Position numbers and translations under genes: made by a program. The notes beneath the pieces are model-generated. The model worked only from the letters and a program-made list of their open reading frames with translations. It was not told the DNA's origin and made no database searches. Shown in pieces: positions 25,574 through 35,700 of a DNA stretch of 38,482 nt (the stretch's first letter is position 1; the number at the start of each line of letters is the position of its first letter). The stretch spans positions 1 to 38,482 of the forward strand of contig JAAWKM010000019.1 of assembly GCA_022797375.1 (NCBI GenBank), read 5' to 3'. The DNA is from Lachnospiraceae bacterium (GTDB lineage Bacteria > Bacillota > Clostridia > Lachnospirales > Lachnospiraceae).

Positions 25574-25633
25574 TAGTGTTTTTAGATTTATACAAAAAAT
25601 ATATGAATTTCTGATAAAAAGCCATATGATTTA

Positions 25634-25650
25634 ATTAATAATTATTCATA
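25634..25650. promoter_or_regulatory. Possible ARG box (ArgR site)
   Basis: Minus strand TATGAATAATTATTAAT resembles the ARG box TATGAAT-4-ATTCAT, with one mismatch in the right half. It lies 61 bases upstream of the argG -35 box and between the divergent argG and glmS promoters. In such AT-rich DNA, chance is a serious alternative. Confidence 0.25.
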
Positions 25651-25684
25651 ATTATGTATATTTATTAATTCTTTAACATGCTTC

Positions 25685-25713
25685 TTGACACCCTTAATAC
25701 AGCATGTTAAAAT
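25685..25713 (+). promoter_or_regulatory. Promoter of glmS
   Basis: TTGACA, 17 bases, TAAAAT: a perfect -35 box and a near-perfect -10 box. The transcript would start near 25720, about 60 bases before the ribozyme cleavage site. Confidence 0.8.
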
Positions 25714-25774
25714 CTTTCAAGGAAATGGCAGTCCAGCCTGCCAGCTATATTTCTGGACAGAAATGTCCTAAAAC

Positions 25775-25940
25775 ATTAGCGCCAGTCCCTTTTCCTGCAT
25801 TTTAAGATATTGCCTGGAAGCAGCTTTTAAGGGTGACGAGGTAAAAGGTTATCGAAATTTCGGCGGATGCCTTTTCGTATTATTTGCATACGTCAGGTAC
25901 AGGCAAATACCTGGGCAACCAGGGAACAAATACTGTATCA
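25775..25940 (+). ncRNA. glmS ribozyme (glucosamine-6-phosphate activated)
   Basis: The conserved blocks are in order: AGCGCC at 25778, with cleavage expected between A25778 and G25779; GTGACGAGGT at 25833; TTATCGAAATTTCGGCGGAT at 25849-25868; and a distal part with GCATACGTCAGG and ACCTGGGCAACCAGG. The stem CCCTTTT...AAGGG closes the P2 region. When glucosamine 6-phosphate is plentiful the RNA cuts itself and the downstream glmS message decays. It ends about 57 bases before the glmS ATG. The 3' border is approximate. Confidence 0.92.
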
Positions 25941-25997
25941 GCAAATGTACATTTTAATATAATAATATAGGCAAATAATGCGGAAATGAGGTAAATT

Positions 25998-27818
25998 ATG
26001 TGTGGAATTATTGGATTTACAGGTAATATCAATGCAAAAGATGTGCTTTTGCAGGGACTTAAGGCACTTGAATACCGTGGTTATGACAGTGCAGGGATTT
26101 CTTATTTTACAGAGAATGGCATAAGGACAATTAAAGCCGTTGGAAAGGTTTCAGGCCTGGCAGATAAAATTGCTGCTTCGCCTTGTGACACAGCAAAATG
26201 CGGGATAGGACATACAAGATGGGCTACGCATGGGGGTGTTTCTGAAACTAACTGCCATCCGCACCATTTTGGCAAAGTAACCCTTATCCATAATGGTATT
26301 ATTGAAAATTACAAGGAATTACAGGATGAACTCTCAAAAGAAGGCAAAGAACCAGTATCGCAGACAGACTCTGAAATTGCTGCTATGGTTATTGACTCAT
26401 GTTATAAAAACAATCCTGTCAGGGCAATTAAAAAAGCTGTTAAAAAGCTTCATGGTGCATATGCCTTCTGCATTATGTTTGAAGACCATCCTGGAAGCAT
26501 TTATGCAATAAGGAACGGCAGCCCTCTTGTTGCTACTGCTACAAAGGAGGGTGCTATCATTGCATCAGACATGGTTGCGCTTATAAAATATTCTAAAGAT
26601 TATTTTGTACTGCCAGAACACCATATAGCACACCTTACTGCAAAGAGCATTAATATTACGGACCTTGACCAGAATGAAATTGAACCAGATATGCTACATG
26701 TAAACTGGGATATGGCAGCAGCCAGAAAAGGCGGATATGAGTATTTTATGCTTAAAGAAATACATGAGCAGCCAGAATCACTGCATAATACAATATCACC
26801 AAGAATAAAAGACGGCCTGCCTGATTTCTCAGCAGACAATATCCCAGACAGTCTTTTTACAAATATTAACAGAATAGTAATCACAGCCTGTGGCACAGCA
26901 ATGCATGCAGGGCTTATTGGCAAAAACATGATAGAGAGGTTCTCAAGAATTCCTGTTAGTGTGGACATTGCATCAGAATTCCGCTACCAGAACCCTATAC
27001 TTGACAGCAGCACGCTTGTTATTACTATATCACAGTCTGGCGAAACTGCAGATACACTTGCAGCATTAAGGCTCGCCAAAGAAAGTGGTGCAAAAACCCT
27101 GTCAATAGTAAATGTAAAAGGGTCATCCATTGCACGTGAAAGTGATTATGTGCTCTACACACATGCAGGCCCTGAAATAGCTGTTGCAAGCACTAAGGCA
27201 TATACTGTACAGCTCGCAGCAGTATACCTTATTGCATTCAGGTTTGCACTTGCCAAAGGAACATCAACAGAAGAGGAAACCAGGAAGCTGGCATCCACCC
27301 TTCTTGAAATGCCTGCATTTGTAGAAAATATGCTTTTATGTGACAAGGCAATAGAATCTATCAGCAATAAGCTGAAAAAAACCAAAAACCTCTTCTTTAT
27401 TGGGCGTGGGCTTGATTATGCACTTTCATGCGAGGGCTCAATTAAATTAAAAGAAGTAAGCTATATACATTCGGAAGCTTATGCGGCAGGTGAACTTAAA
27501 CATGGCACTATTTCCCTTATTACAGATAATGTGCCAGTAATTGCGCTTGCTACACAGGAAAATGTATTTGCCAAGATGATTTCAAATATACGTGAAGTGC
27601 GTTCACGCGGGGCAAAAGTTATAATGATAGCAGGCGATGGCGCACAGGTCGACGCCTCACTCTGCGACCACCTGGTTACACTCCCGCCAGTAAATGATTT
27701 ATTTGCCCCATTTGGTGCTGCAATAGTGCTACAATATATTGCATACTATACAGCAACTGCAAGAGGGCTTAATGTAGACCAGCCAAGAAACCTGGCAAAA
27801 TCAGTAACAGTAGAATAA
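25998..27818 (+). CDS. glmS: Glutamine-fructose-6-phosphate aminotransferase (isomerizing)
   Basis: Makes glucosamine 6-phosphate from fructose 6-phosphate and glutamine, the entry to peptidoglycan amino sugars. The 606-residue length is typical. It begins MCGIIGFTGN, with Cys2 becoming the N-terminal nucleophile of the glutaminase domain after removal of Met; then GHTRWATHGGVSETNCHPH near 73-91. Two sugar-isomerase (SIS) domains follow: TACGTAMHAGLIGKN and TISQSGETADTLAALR near 345, then FIGRGLDYALSCEGSIKLKE near 465. The C-terminus ends in NLAKSVTVE as expected. The ribosome binding site is GAGGT. Expression is controlled by the ribozyme just upstream. Confidence 0.97.
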   Translation: MCGIIGFTGNINAKDVLLQGLKALEYRGYDSAGISYFTENGIRTIKAVGKVSGLADKIAASPCDTAKCGIGHTRWATHGGVSETNCHPHHFGKVTLIHNGIIENYKELQDELSKEGKEPVSQTDSEIAAMVIDSCYKNNPVRAIKKAVKKLHGAYAFCIMFEDHPGSIYAIRNGSPLVATATKEGAIIASDMVALIKYSKDYFVLPEHHIAHLTAKSINITDLDQNEIEPDMLHVNWDMAAARKGGYEYFMLKEIHEQPESLHNTISPRIKDGLPDFSADNIPDSLFTNINRIVITACGTAMHAGLIGKNMIERFSRIPVSVDIASEFRYQNPILDSSTLVITISQSGETADTLAALRLAKESGAKTLSIVNVKGSSIARESDYVLYTHAGPEIAVASTKAYTVQLAAVYLIAFRFALAKGTSTEEETRKLASTLLEMPAFVENMLLCDKAIESISNKLKKTKNLFFIGRGLDYALSCEGSIKLKEVSYIHSEAYAAGELKHGTISLITDNVPVIALATQENVFAKMISNIREVRSRGAKVIMIAGDGAQVDASLCDHLVTLPPVNDLFAPFGAAIVLQYIAYYTATARGLNVDQPRNLAKSVTVE

Positions 27819-27846
27819 ATAGTAATAATATAATAACATAAACTAT

Positions 27847-27885
27847 AAAATGCTTTGGGCTTATATATTAATCCCAAAGCATTTT
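27847..27885. terminator. Terminator between glmS and spoIVA
   Basis: Perfect 13-bp stem AAAATGCTTTGGG/CCCAAAGCATTTT with a 13-base loop, 28 bases after the glmS stop. The lower stem supplies T-rich tails on both strands, so it may end both glmS and the convergent spoIVA transcript. Confidence 0.75.
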
Positions 27886-28052
27886 ATAATTGCTCTATAC
27901 AGTTAACCTAAATTTATCAGATAAATTTATTGCTTCATAGATAAAAGTGTATATTATTTACAAGAAAATACCGTTTATTCTGCAAACCAGCAATAACATT
28001 TATATTATAATGATTAAATTTATTTTAATTATATTTCTAAATATTATATACT

Positions 28053-29531
28053 TTAAATTATTATACATACAAGCCCGCCATTACTGTCATTAATAACTTT
28101 CTGTATGGTTTCCTGGAGTTTAAGCTGGCTCTCATCAGTAAGTTTGCCCACCTTGCTTTCCATACCCTCCTCAACAAGCTGGCGTACTGTTTTGCCAAAT
28201 ATATTAGTATCCCATATTCCGCCATCCCCGCTTTCAGAGTTTTGCCCTGATATATATTCTATAAGGTCCTCTGCCTGTTGCTGTGTGCCAACTATAGGTG
28301 CGATTTCTGTCTCAATATTCGCCTGTATAAGATGGACTGACGGGCTTGTTGCTTTAAGTTTGACACCATATTTGCTGCCATGCCTTATAAGTTCAGGCTG
28401 GTCTATTGTAATTTCATCAACTGAAGGCGTTATTACGCCATAACCCTTCCTGTGGACTTCGTTCCATGCATCACTTATTTTGCCTATCTCATTCTTTTTT
28501 GCAGCATATTCTTTAAGCAGGTGTATAAGCTGGTACTCCCCTTCCACTGGTACACCTACAAGCTCACTTAAAACCTGGTAATACCTGCTGTCATCAAAGA
28601 CAACCGATATTTTTACCCTGCCATTTTCCATTCCAATATGTTCAATCCTGAATTCTTTTATGTATTCACTTTCAGAAGCAAAATTGCTTGATGTAATATC
28701 ATTTATAATAGCAATTTTAGCCAGAATTCCACGTACATTATCTATAAGTTCTTTTTTCAGCCAGTGTGAAGGTTTAAGCATTTCAACCCATTTTGGCATA
28801 TGGAATTCTACCTGGCTTACAGGGAATGACGCAAGAAGTTTTTCCATAATTTTCTGTACATCTTCCATACGGAGCTGGTTACAGTTAAGCGCTGTTGCCT
28901 GTACCTGGTATTTATTATTAATGCTTTTTACAGTTTCCTGTGCCTCTTCACTAAATGGTTTTGATGAATTTACTATTACAATAAATGGCTTGCCTATCGC
29001 TTTAAGTTCCTGTATAGTCCTTTCTTCGGGCTCATAGTACGCCTCTCTTGGAATATCCCCGAAACTTCCATCTGTAGTTACTACTATACCTATAGTCGAA
29101 TGGTCATGTATAACTTTACGTGTGCCAAGTTCTGCTGCCTGTGTAAAAGGCATAGGTTTGTCAGACCACGGTGTCATGACCATTCGCTCCCCGCCGCCTT
29201 CTTCAAGCCCTCCTGCACCTTTTACAATATATCCTACACAGTCTATAAGCCTTACTTTTACCTGGTTATCACCATAAAGAGTTATTGATGCTGCCTCCTT
29301 TGGTATAAATTTAGGTTCTGTAGTCATAATTGTTTTGCCAGCGGCTGACTGTGGCAGCTCATCAACTGCCCTTTCTTTATCATGTTCATCCTTAATTTCT
29401 GGCAGTACAAGCAGTTCCATAAATCTTTTAATAAATGTAGACTTGCCGGTTCTTACAGGACCACATACACCTAGATAGAATTCACCATTTGTACGCTCTG
29501 CAATATCCTTATATACCTGAAATCCGTTCAT
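28053..29531 (-). CDS. spoIVA: Stage IV sporulation protein A
   Basis: A cytoskeleton-like ATPase that polymerises on the forespore surface and forms the base of the spore coat. The 492-residue product has the same length as the Bacillus protein. It starts MNGFQVYKDIAERTNGEFYL, then Walker A GPVRTGKST (24-32), the acidic DCVGYIVKGAGG region near 95, and TTDGSFGDIPREAY near 160. I chose the ATG at 29531, with TTGGAGG 5 bases upstream, over one 23 codons earlier whose extension is not family-like. Its presence says the host is, or descends from, a spore former. Expression in the mother cell under sigma-E is expected, and a possible site is at 29635. Confidence 0.96.
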   Translation of the reverse strand: MNGFQVYKDIAERTNGEFYLGVCGPVRTGKSTFIKRFMELLVLPEIKDEHDKERAVDELPQSAAGKTIMTTEPKFIPKEAASITLYGDNQVKVRLIDCVGYIVKGAGGLEEGGGERMVMTPWSDKPMPFTQAAELGTRKVIHDHSTIGIVVTTDGSFGDIPREAYYEPEERTIQELKAIGKPFIVIVNSSKPFSEEAQETVKSINNKYQVQATALNCNQLRMEDVQKIMEKLLASFPVSQVEFHMPKWVEMLKPSHWLKKELIDNVRGILAKIAIINDITSSNFASESEYIKEFRIEHIGMENGRVKISVVFDDSRYYQVLSELVGVPVEGEYQLIHLLKEYAAKKNEIGKISDAWNEVHRKGYGVITPSVDEITIDQPELIRHGSKYGVKLKATSPSVHLIQANIETEIAPIVGTQQQAEDLIEYISGQNSESGDGGIWDTNIFGKTVRQLVEEGMESKVGKLTDESQLKLQETIQKVINDSNGGLVCIII

Positions 29532-29634
29532 ATGCTCCTCCAATCTCCGGACATCTTTTATCCTGCCATCTGGACAAAGAGTGCCTAAAGCACCACCCAT
29601 TTGTCTTCAATGCACACCTTTATCCGGTTTATCT

Positions 29635-29661
29635 ATCTATATGACATATTGGAGCATATTA
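29635..29661 (-). promoter_or_regulatory. Possible sigma-E promoter of spoIVA
   Basis: Minus strand TAATATG then CATATAGAT with about 13 bases between the ATA and CATA cores, close to the sigma-E pattern (ATA, about 14, CATA.A.T). It lies about 104 bases before the spoIVA start. Confidence 0.35.
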
Positions 29662-29767
29662 GAACATAATTTGCTGGAATCATAAATATAATTGACGTTG
29701 TCCACTTAAAAACTCCTGCTTTCCTGTATCCCTTTCTGCCTGTTTATTCTAATCCATAATCTATGTG

Positions 29768-31216
29768 CTAATTATTATATAACCTGAATGAAAAAACTGC
29801 CCCCTCCCCCTCCTTGCTTACACAACTTATTTCTATTCCATGCCTGTTTGCAATTTGTTTTGCTATAGAAAGCCCAAGCCCGCTTCCTGTCCTGTTCTGT
29901 CCAGACTGTTCCTTATAAAAACGGTCAAATATATATGGAATATATTCCTCTGGTATGCCCTTTCCAGAGTCTGCTATTATAACCTCACACCCATCATGGC
30001 ATTCTTGTACCTTGACAGCTACGGCCTGCCCTGGTTCTGAGAACTTTATTGCATTATCCAGTACAATTGTAAACATCTGCCTGAGCCTCCCATAATCCCC
30101 ATAAAATGGAAATGGAAATGCATCCCCTGTATTAATGGTTATATTTCTGCCTGCTGCTGCCTGGCGCATTGAACGCACAGCCTCAAAAACCACATCTGTA
30201 ATATTAATTTTTGTCTTTTCTATTTTAAAACTTGTATTTTGCAGGCGTGACAGCTCCAGTAAATCATTGACAAGCCTTTGTAGCTGGGAAACATCTGCAA
30301 GCATCTGGTGGAAATATTCCTTCATTTCTTCCTGGCCTGTTACAAGCCCCTCATCCAGTACTTCAAGTGAACCTTTTATAACAGTAACTGGTGTTCTCAA
30401 TTCATGTGAAATATTTGAAATGAAATCCTGGCGCATCTGGTCAAGTTCTTTTCTCTCTGCTTCTGCTACAGAAAGCCTTTCTGATAATTCATCAATATTA
30501 CATGCCAGTATCCCTGTTTCATCATTCTGTTTAATACCAGTTTTTGCCTGGTAATTACCATTTATAAGCTGTCCCGTTACATTATACATTACTTGTAAAG
30601 GTTTTATAAAACGGCGTGCAAGAAGCACGGAAAGCCCGGCAGCAAATATAAGTGCTGCCAGAATGCAGAACAGCAATATAAATATCCCATCATGCTGTGC
30701 CTGCTCCATTCCTTTTATAGAACTATGCAGCAGAAGTGCAGCAAATATATTACCATCCCCGTCTTTTACAGGAACCCCTGTTGTCACAGAAGTTATTCCT
30801 GGCATTATATTAGAATTTTGTATACATTCTATATCTCCCTGGAATACTTTATGGACTATTTCTTCTGCCCCCTCTGGCAGCCCGTCATCTGAAAAAGAAT
30901 TTCCTTTATGTCCTGTTTCAATATTTTGCATGTCTATATCTAAAAGCCACACATTACTCATGGCAATTTCATCTATAAACCTTAAATATGCACCATATCC
31001 CCCGCCCATTCCCCGTCCGCGCCTGGGGCTTCCCATCTGCTGGAATTCTGATAATGTACCTGTAATGGAAAGTGCCCTTTCTTTTAATTCCTGTTTATGC
31101 AGGCTGGCAGTATGCCATGTAAAAAGTGTCTGGAACAGTATACCCACAATAAATGAGAAAAGCAATAAAACAGCAGAAAAATATCCAACAAGCCTTTTTG
31201 TAATTTTATATTTCAT
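29768..31216 (-). CDS. Sensor histidine kinase (HAMP, HisKA, HATPase_c)
   Basis: A 482-residue membrane sensor. One transmembrane segment is near residues 10-32 and a second near 178-200, flanking an extracytoplasmic sensor domain of about 145 residues. A HAMP linker follows, then the phospho-acceptor box FISNISHELRTPVT (His271), N box DNAIKFS, and G boxes IADSGKGIPEE and GSGLGLSIAKQ. The sensor domain has an unusual RRGRGMGGGYG stretch near residue 66. The ATG at 31216, with GAGGGGAAA upstream, is preferred over a start 23 codons earlier inside the regulator gene. It overlaps the end of the response regulator gene by 11 bases, so the two form one operon. Signal unknown. Confidence 0.92.
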   Translation of the reverse strand: MKYKITKRLVGYFSAVLLLFSFIVGILFQTLFTWHTASLHKQELKERALSITGTLSEFQQMGSPRRGRGMGGGYGAYLRFIDEIAMSNVWLLDIDMQNIETGHKGNSFSDDGLPEGAEEIVHKVFQGDIECIQNSNIMPGITSVTTGVPVKDGDGNIFAALLLHSSIKGMEQAQHDGIFILLFCILAALIFAAGLSVLLARRFIKPLQVMYNVTGQLINGNYQAKTGIKQNDETGILACNIDELSERLSVAEAERKELDQMRQDFISNISHELRTPVTVIKGSLEVLDEGLVTGQEEMKEYFHQMLADVSQLQRLVNDLLELSRLQNTSFKIEKTKINITDVVFEAVRSMRQAAAGRNITINTGDAFPFPFYGDYGRLRQMFTIVLDNAIKFSEPGQAVAVKVQECHDGCEVIIADSGKGIPEEYIPYIFDRFYKEQSGQNRTGSGLGLSIAKQIANRHGIEISCVSKEGEGAVFSFRLYNN

Positions 31217-31901
31217 CTGGTTTCCCCTCAAATTTATATCCCATGCCCCAGATAGTCTTAATCTGCCACCCAGGATGTGGTACAATATCTAATTTAGCAC
31301 GCAGCCTTTTAATATGGCTGTCAACAGTACGGTTATCCCCATAATAATCATACCCCCATATACTGTTTAACAAGTTATCCCTTGAAAATATCTTTTCCTT
31401 ATTCTCTAGCAAAAGCCATAGAATTTCCAGTTCCTTTTTGGTCAGTACTACCTGCGTCCCGCCTACAGAGACAAAACCACTCTCCAGGCATACTGAAAGG
31501 TTATCATAAGAAAGCGTTTCCAGACTGTTTTGTGGTGCACGTTCAAGCCGCCTTAAAACAGCCCTTACACGTGCCATTACCTCACCACCAGAAAAAGGCT
31601 TTACAATATAGTCATCTGCACCAATATCAAGCCCCATAATGCGTTCAAAATCTTCTCCCCTTGCTGTCACCATAATAATTGGCACATTTGATACTTTACG
31701 TATCTCCCTGCATACCTCAAAACCATCTTTTTTGGGCATCATGACATCAAGCAGGATTATTTCAAACTGTTCCTGTCTGGAATACTGCAATGCCTCTTCA
31801 CCATCATGTGCAGTTATGGGCTCAAACCCTTCCTTCCTGGCGAATTCACTTAATATTTTTGTAATTTGTAAATTATCATCTGCAATTAAAATTTTCTCCA
31901 T
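31206..31901 (-). CDS. OmpR/PhoB-family response regulator
   Basis: A 232-residue regulator: receiver domain MEKILIADDNLQITKI with phospho-acceptor Asp52 in IILLDVMMPKKDG, T and K sites in IMVTARG and YIVKPF, then a winged-helix domain with LTKKELEILWLLLEN and RTVDSHIKRLRAKL. The ATG at 31901, with a GGGGGG site 7 bases upstream, is preferred over one 7 codons earlier. It is cotranscribed with the sensor kinase at 29768. It is divergent from the small secreted protein at 32158, the most likely nearby target (inference). Confidence 0.94.
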   Translation of the reverse strand: MEKILIADDNLQITKILSEFARKEGFEPITAHDGEEALQYSRQEQFEIILLDVMMPKKDGFEVCREIRKVSNVPIIMVTARGEDFERIMGLDIGADDYIVKPFSGGEVMARVRAVLRRLERAPQNSLETLSYDNLSVCLESGFVSVGGTQVVLTKKELEILWLLLENKEKIFSRDNLLNSIWGYDYYGDNRTVDSHIKRLRAKLDIVPHPGWQIKTIWGMGYKFEGKPDEI

Positions 31902-31975
31902 AACAAATCCCCCCGGATCCATAAACCACTACATATATTAAATTATAAAAGCTTCTATTACCTCTTTTTTATTTT

Positions 31976-32004
31976 ATCATAAAAGCGTTCACAAAAAAAC
32001 ACAA
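31976..32004 (-). promoter_or_regulatory. Possible promoter of the two-component operon
   Basis: Minus strand TTGTGT, 17 bases, TATGAT, about 75 bases before the response regulator start. Confidence 0.45.
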
Positions 32005-32157
32005 TTCCGTCATAGTTGGAAATTATTGTATAGATACAGTCAAATACCTCAATGCAGGCATACAAAGCATGACATGGCTTCACTTTACAAGCCAGCCCTA
32101 TAGGGATGAGATATCTGGCACCGCAGGAATAAAAAACAATCCAAGGGGGTAATCATT

Positions 32158-32664
32158 ATGAAAAAACCAAAATTTCTTGCATTCTTAATTGCAGCACTTC
32201 TTATCACACTTTCTTTTCCATCTTTTACTAATGCAGCTTCCAGGGAAACACCAGCAAGCATTGTAGCACGCCTTACTGGAAGGTCTGTTGAAGATGTAAT
32301 ACGTGAAAAACTTGATACTGGAAAAACTTATGGAACTATCGCGAAAGAAAACGGCAAATTAAAAGAGTTCCAGAAAGAATGTCTTAGCCTTAAAGAAAAA
32401 GCATTAAAACAAGATGTTAAAAACGGCTATCTTTCACAAAAAGAGGCAGATAAAATCCTTGCTGCAATAAAAGCGAACCAGGAAACTTGTGACGGCACTG
32501 GCAATGGTAATTGCGGCTATGGCAATGGCGCAGGTTATGGCAACGGAAAAGGCAGAGGTGGCAACGGCGCAGGCTATGGCAACGGAAGAGGCAGAGGCGG
32601 CAACGGCGCAGGCTATGGTAAAGGTTATGGCATCTGCAATAATTATTGTATTTATAACAGCTGA
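32158..32664 (+). CDS. Small secreted DUF2680-like protein with glycine-rich repeats
   Basis: A 168-residue exported protein. The signal peptide is clear: MKKPK, a hydrophobic stretch to about residue 20, and a cleavage site after TNA (residue 26). Residues 30-105 are helical and charged, with YLSQKEADKILAAIKA, the pattern of the DUF2680 (YckD) family. From residue 110 the chain is glycine-rich, with a repeated unit of about 14 residues, GNGAGYGNGKGRGG, occurring nearly three times; the repeat is also visible in the DNA. It ends with CNNYCIYNS and has four cysteines in all. The ribosome binding site AAGGGGG is good. It lies divergent from a two-component system and may be its target or ligand-side partner. 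Function unknown. Confidence 0.8.
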   Translation: MKKPKFLAFLIAALLITLSFPSFTNAASRETPASIVARLTGRSVEDVIREKLDTGKTYGTIAKENGKLKEFQKECLSLKEKALKQDVKNGYLSQKEADKILAAIKANQETCDGTGNGNCGYGNGAGYGNGKGRGGNGAGYGNGRGRGGNGAGYGKGYGICNNYCIYNS

Positions 32665-32688
32665 TTCTTCTTTGCAACAAACTTTAAA

Positions 32689-32730
32689 CAGCCAGTACAA
32701 AGCATTATACCTTATGCCTTGTACTGGCTG
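32689..32730 (+). terminator. Terminator-like inverted repeat after the glycine-rich protein
   Basis: CAGCCAGTACAA and its exact complement, 12 bp, around an 18-base loop, 25 bases after the stop. The following bases CCTCTGTTTC are only weakly T-rich. It may work on both strands. Confidence 0.5.
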
Positions 32731-32772
32731 CCTCTGTTTCATGTAAATACGGGAATATAAATAATTACACGT

Positions 32773-35700
32773 CTATTTTTTTATCCTGGCAGTCTTTACT
32801 GCAGACCACTTAGAAAATACTTTAACTTTTTTGCCATTTACTTTAATATTTTTATAAGTACGTATCCTTACATAATACTTCCTGCCTGTTTTCCTGCCTT
32901 TTATGTCTTTAGAAATGGTTTTCCTGTTTTTTATAGTAACTTTCTTTATATTTTTCTTTTTAAACTTCTTATTTGTTGAATACTGTATCTGGCAGCCCGT
33001 TACATATGATGCTGGTCTCTTCCATGCCACAGTAAAACCATTTCTTTTAGATGTAATCTTTTTGATTTTAGTACCTTTTGGAATTATTTTATATGTTTTT
33101 TCTGCTGTCCCGCTATACATTCCCATAAAAGTAATTTTAACAGTATAAATACCAGGTTTTTTCATGCCCTTTGCCCATGAAACTGTATAATCTGTACCAC
33201 TGGCAAGCTGTTTTCCACTGCTGTCCTTTACAGTTATACCAGGAATATGTTTCTTTTTATTATATGTGCCCTTACTGTTTGATAATTTAATAGTTTTTAT
33301 GGCATTAATTACTCTTTCACTTAAAATTTTATTACAATTTATACAGCTTGTTACAATACTTCCATTTTTACCTTTTGATGCTTTTATAACCACCGGCTGT
33401 CCTTCTGTATGCCCTGTTGCTGGTACTTTAATATTAGTATTTAAAATACTTCCACAAAGGCTGCATTCTGTATGTCCAATACCATCTGACACACAACCAG
33501 GTGCATATTCCCCGGCACCAGTATAAAACACTGTTAAACCTGCCACACACTTATCTCTTGTAATTATTATATTTAAAGATGTGCCAGCATAATCCCCTGC
33601 ATCTTTGGCAGTATAGTTTGCGGTAACTGTTACAGAACCACCAGCAGGAATTTCTTTCTCCCTGTCTTCTTCTTTCCACTCCCATCCATCTGGAAGGGAA
33701 ACCTGTGATACTGTTTTTATATCATTGGCAACATTTATCTTCTTTAATATACCTCCTGTACCTCCTGGCTGGGATTTTTTAAACACAGCTACAAGTTCCC
33801 TGTTTCTTTCTGCCTTGAATGTATGTTTTGCATCTGTGCTTACTGTTTTACCGTTTTCAGTCCATCCTGTAAAAACATATCCACTGCTTGAAAATGCTTC
33901 TACTGTTACACTGCTGCCTTCTTTTGCTTCTGTATTCCCAGTAACAGTACCTCCCTCTGCAGGGCTTGCTTTAACATTTATCTTATAAACATTTCCTGAT
34001 GGCACTGCATAAGGAGGCAGGACAACAAGCCCTGGTTTCTGGGTACTGGCTGGTGGAGGCGTTACTGGACTATCTGGCGGCGTTGTACCAGAGAGTATTT
34101 TCTTATAAACTGCCTCCACTGATACATCAAAGCCAGGCATAGTAAAACTGTCACCTGTTATCCCAAATGTACCAGGGGTTACTTCCCATTTTTCAAACTC
34201 CATGCCCTCCGGGGCAGGCTCTTTTACCAGCTGTACATTGCTGCCTTCACTGTAATATTTTTCTGTTATATTGCCATTCTGGCTTATTGTAACTTTATAA
34301 AGCTGTTCATATACTGCTTCTGCTGTAACGGCACATGCTGGCATCTTAAACTTGTTATCAATTATATGTACTATGCCATCAGGTACAACCTTCCATTCCT
34401 TAAACATTTTGTTCTTCCCTATGTCTTCCGGCACAAGCTCTATATCACTGTCCTGCTTATAATATCCTGTAACAATACCTCCTGGCTGCTTTACTGCAAG
34501 TTTATAAAAATGTTCAAAAACGGCCTCTATAATAACATCCCCTGCTGGCATTGTAAAATAGTTATTTTCTATTACTGCTGTACCAGAAACTACCTTCCAC
34601 TCTTTAAATCTTAGTTCTTCTGTGTCTGCCTCCGGGCTAAATGTTACAACATCATTTTCTTTATAATGCTCTATAACTTCCCCACCTTTTTGTCTTATTG
34701 TAACAGAGTAAAGCCTCTCATTACCATTTGTATACAAATCCCCGCCTTTCTGGATAAATCCAGTGCCAGTACAACTTACGCTGCTGCCTTCTGGCAGTAC
34801 CAGTATGCCATTATTAACAAGTGAACTTCCTTCTGGTACCTGTACAGATGAACTATCTGGAACTTTTAAAGTAACCCCTTCTGGTATTGTCAAAACTGCA
34901 CCTTCTGGTATATTTAAAACTGTATTTTCTGGCAATGCCAGGTCTTCTTCCGCTTTCACTGTGCCGTATACCTCTCCTTTACCATCACTAACAACAAGAC
35001 AGTCTTTTATTTCTGAATCCTGGCTGTCCAGGCCAGCAATACCTGTGGCACCGCCTGAAGCCATAACAATTCCTCCAGAAATATTTACATTATTGCTCCT
35101 AGGATAAATTGCTGGAAGTTTTGAATCTTGTTTTACAGATACATTTACCTGCGGGTCTGGACCTTCTCCTTTGTAAACATTAAAATTTTTAGAATAAAAT
35201 CCTACTGCACCAGCCTCACAGTCTACCTTTCCGCCAGAAATATTAACAGCCTGGTTTGGGTTATCCAAATAATTTTCCAGAATATATATACCAACAAAAT
35301 CTGACTTTATATTTACTTCCCCGCCAGAAATATTTACCATCTGGCCACCAGCTGATGCATCATTTTGTGTATTTCCAGGAATAAAAATACCTACATGTGA
35401 ATTAATATTAAGCTTTCCTCCGCTTATTTCAACCGGTCCGTCTATAGTATAAATACCGCCAGGATCATTTACACCTTCAGGTATTTCTATATCTAAAAAT
35501 CCGCCCTCTATATAAACACCTTTTGTAATCATACAGAATAAAACTGATGAAACAATAGTCCCAGATTTAATTGTAATATTCTCTCCACCAAAAGCATATG
35601 GTGCATTGTATGGTGCAGAAGTTATTGGTTCTTTTGTCCTGATTTCAAGGCTTCCTTGCCCATCCTCACTAATTATATAATTTTCCTTACCGTTTCCAAT

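Noticed and set aside
32501-32630. Regular repeats suggestive of a CRISPR-like array
   Set aside because: The repeats are in-frame glycine codons of a gene, without spacers of constant length or cas genes.
32434-32742. Antisense frames with A/V/I- or C/H/R-rich repeats
   Set aside because: Shadows of the glycine-rich repeat in the secreted protein gene.
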